Source: an uncultured Eubacteriales bacterium
GTDB lineage: Bacteria > Bacillota > Clostridia > Oscillospirales > Oscillospiraceae
Direction of reading: 5' to 3'
Assembly (NCBI GenBank): GCA_900551495.1
Contig: URWG01000122.1
Location: forward strand, 1-5,544
Length of the DNA stretch: 5,544 bases
A program made the position numbers and the translations under genes. The notes under the pieces are model-generated. The model worked only from the letters and a program-made list of their open reading frames with translations. It was not told the origin of the DNA and did no database searches. Below, one piece after another: positions 5,433 through 5,544 of the stretch (positions are counted from its first letter, which is position 1; each line of letters starts with the position of its first letter).

Positions 5433-5544
5433 GGGGCGTCATACCCGCGAGGGGCACGCCGCCCCCTACAAACGGCAAACGGAAGCACTACCGTTTACGC
5501 CTTGGCTCCACCTTTGGGGGAGCTGGCGCGGAGCGCCTGAGGGG
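5433..5544. repeat. Hairpin-rich intergenic repeat cluster (continues past window)
   Basis: After the anti-sigma stop no gene is visible. Four inverted repeats follow in close order: GGGGC/GCCCC (5451-5465); AAACGG/CCGTTT with an 8-base loop (5477-5496); GCTCCACC TTT GGGGGAGC (5505-5523, one mismatch); and GGCGC/GCGCC around GGA (5525-5537). The last two resemble the GGCTCCCC...GGGGGAGC...CTGAGGGG intergenic elements frequent in Oscillospiraceae genomes (from memory). None is followed by a T run, so a classic terminator is not supported, though the folds could still end or stabilise the sigma operon transcript. Confidence 0.6.

Noticed and set aside
4723..5478. Minus-strand 251-residue open frame
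   Set aside because: It is antisense to the membrane protein gene and Arg-rich with no domain pattern; the plus-strand gene has a ribosome site and overlap with the sigma gene.

Overview
The window looks like a chromosomal segment of a GC-rich, spore-forming Firmicute, most likely a clostridial (Oscillospiraceae/Ruminococcaceae-like) bacterium. Three things support this: the first ~58 bases are the complement of the 5' end of a bacterial 16S rRNA gene with a Clostridia-type start, a GerA-type spore germinant receptor operon lies directly upstream of it, and short hairpin repeats of the kind common in these genomes sit between genes. Genus cannot be fixed from so little 16S. Protein-coding DNA is strongly GC-rich, while the rRNA promoter/leader region (about 60-520) is clearly AT-rich.

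Layout. (1) 1-58, minus strand: 5' end of 16S rRNA, running out of the window. (2) 59-489: rRNA leader and control region, with a boxB-like hairpin plus boxA-like element and two tandem near-consensus promoters. Both promoters have TTGACA, a 17 bp spacer and an extended TGC -10, and they lie 94 bp apart. (3) 490-3429, minus strand: a germinant receptor operon in the order gerAA, a short GerAC-like gene, gerAB. Two copies of a ~37 bp hairpin repeat lie in the gap after gerAA. The last codons of gerAB lie in the A-rich tract that serves as the likely UP element of the distal rRNA promoter, and no terminator separates the operons. (4) 3430-3565: divergent intergenic region with a textbook ECF-type promoter (GGAACC, 16 bp, CGTCTT) pointing right. 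(5) 3566-5394, plus strand: an ECF sigma factor and, overlapping by ATGA, a single-pass membrane protein that is probably its anti-sigma/sensor. (6) 5395-5544: a non-coding stretch of hairpin-forming intergenic repeats, running off the end.

How the parts work together. GerAA and GerAB are inner spore membrane subunits that detect germinants; the usual third subunit, the lipoprotein GerAC, is represented only by a 137-residue protein resembling the N-terminal domain and lacking a lipobox. The divergent sigma/anti-sigma pair appears autoregulated through its own ECF promoter and would respond to an envelope signal. No wholly new system is evident. The most notable points are the ger-to-rrn fusion of transcription units, the minimal GerAC, and the repeat pair whose inner stems have changed in sequence while staying paired.
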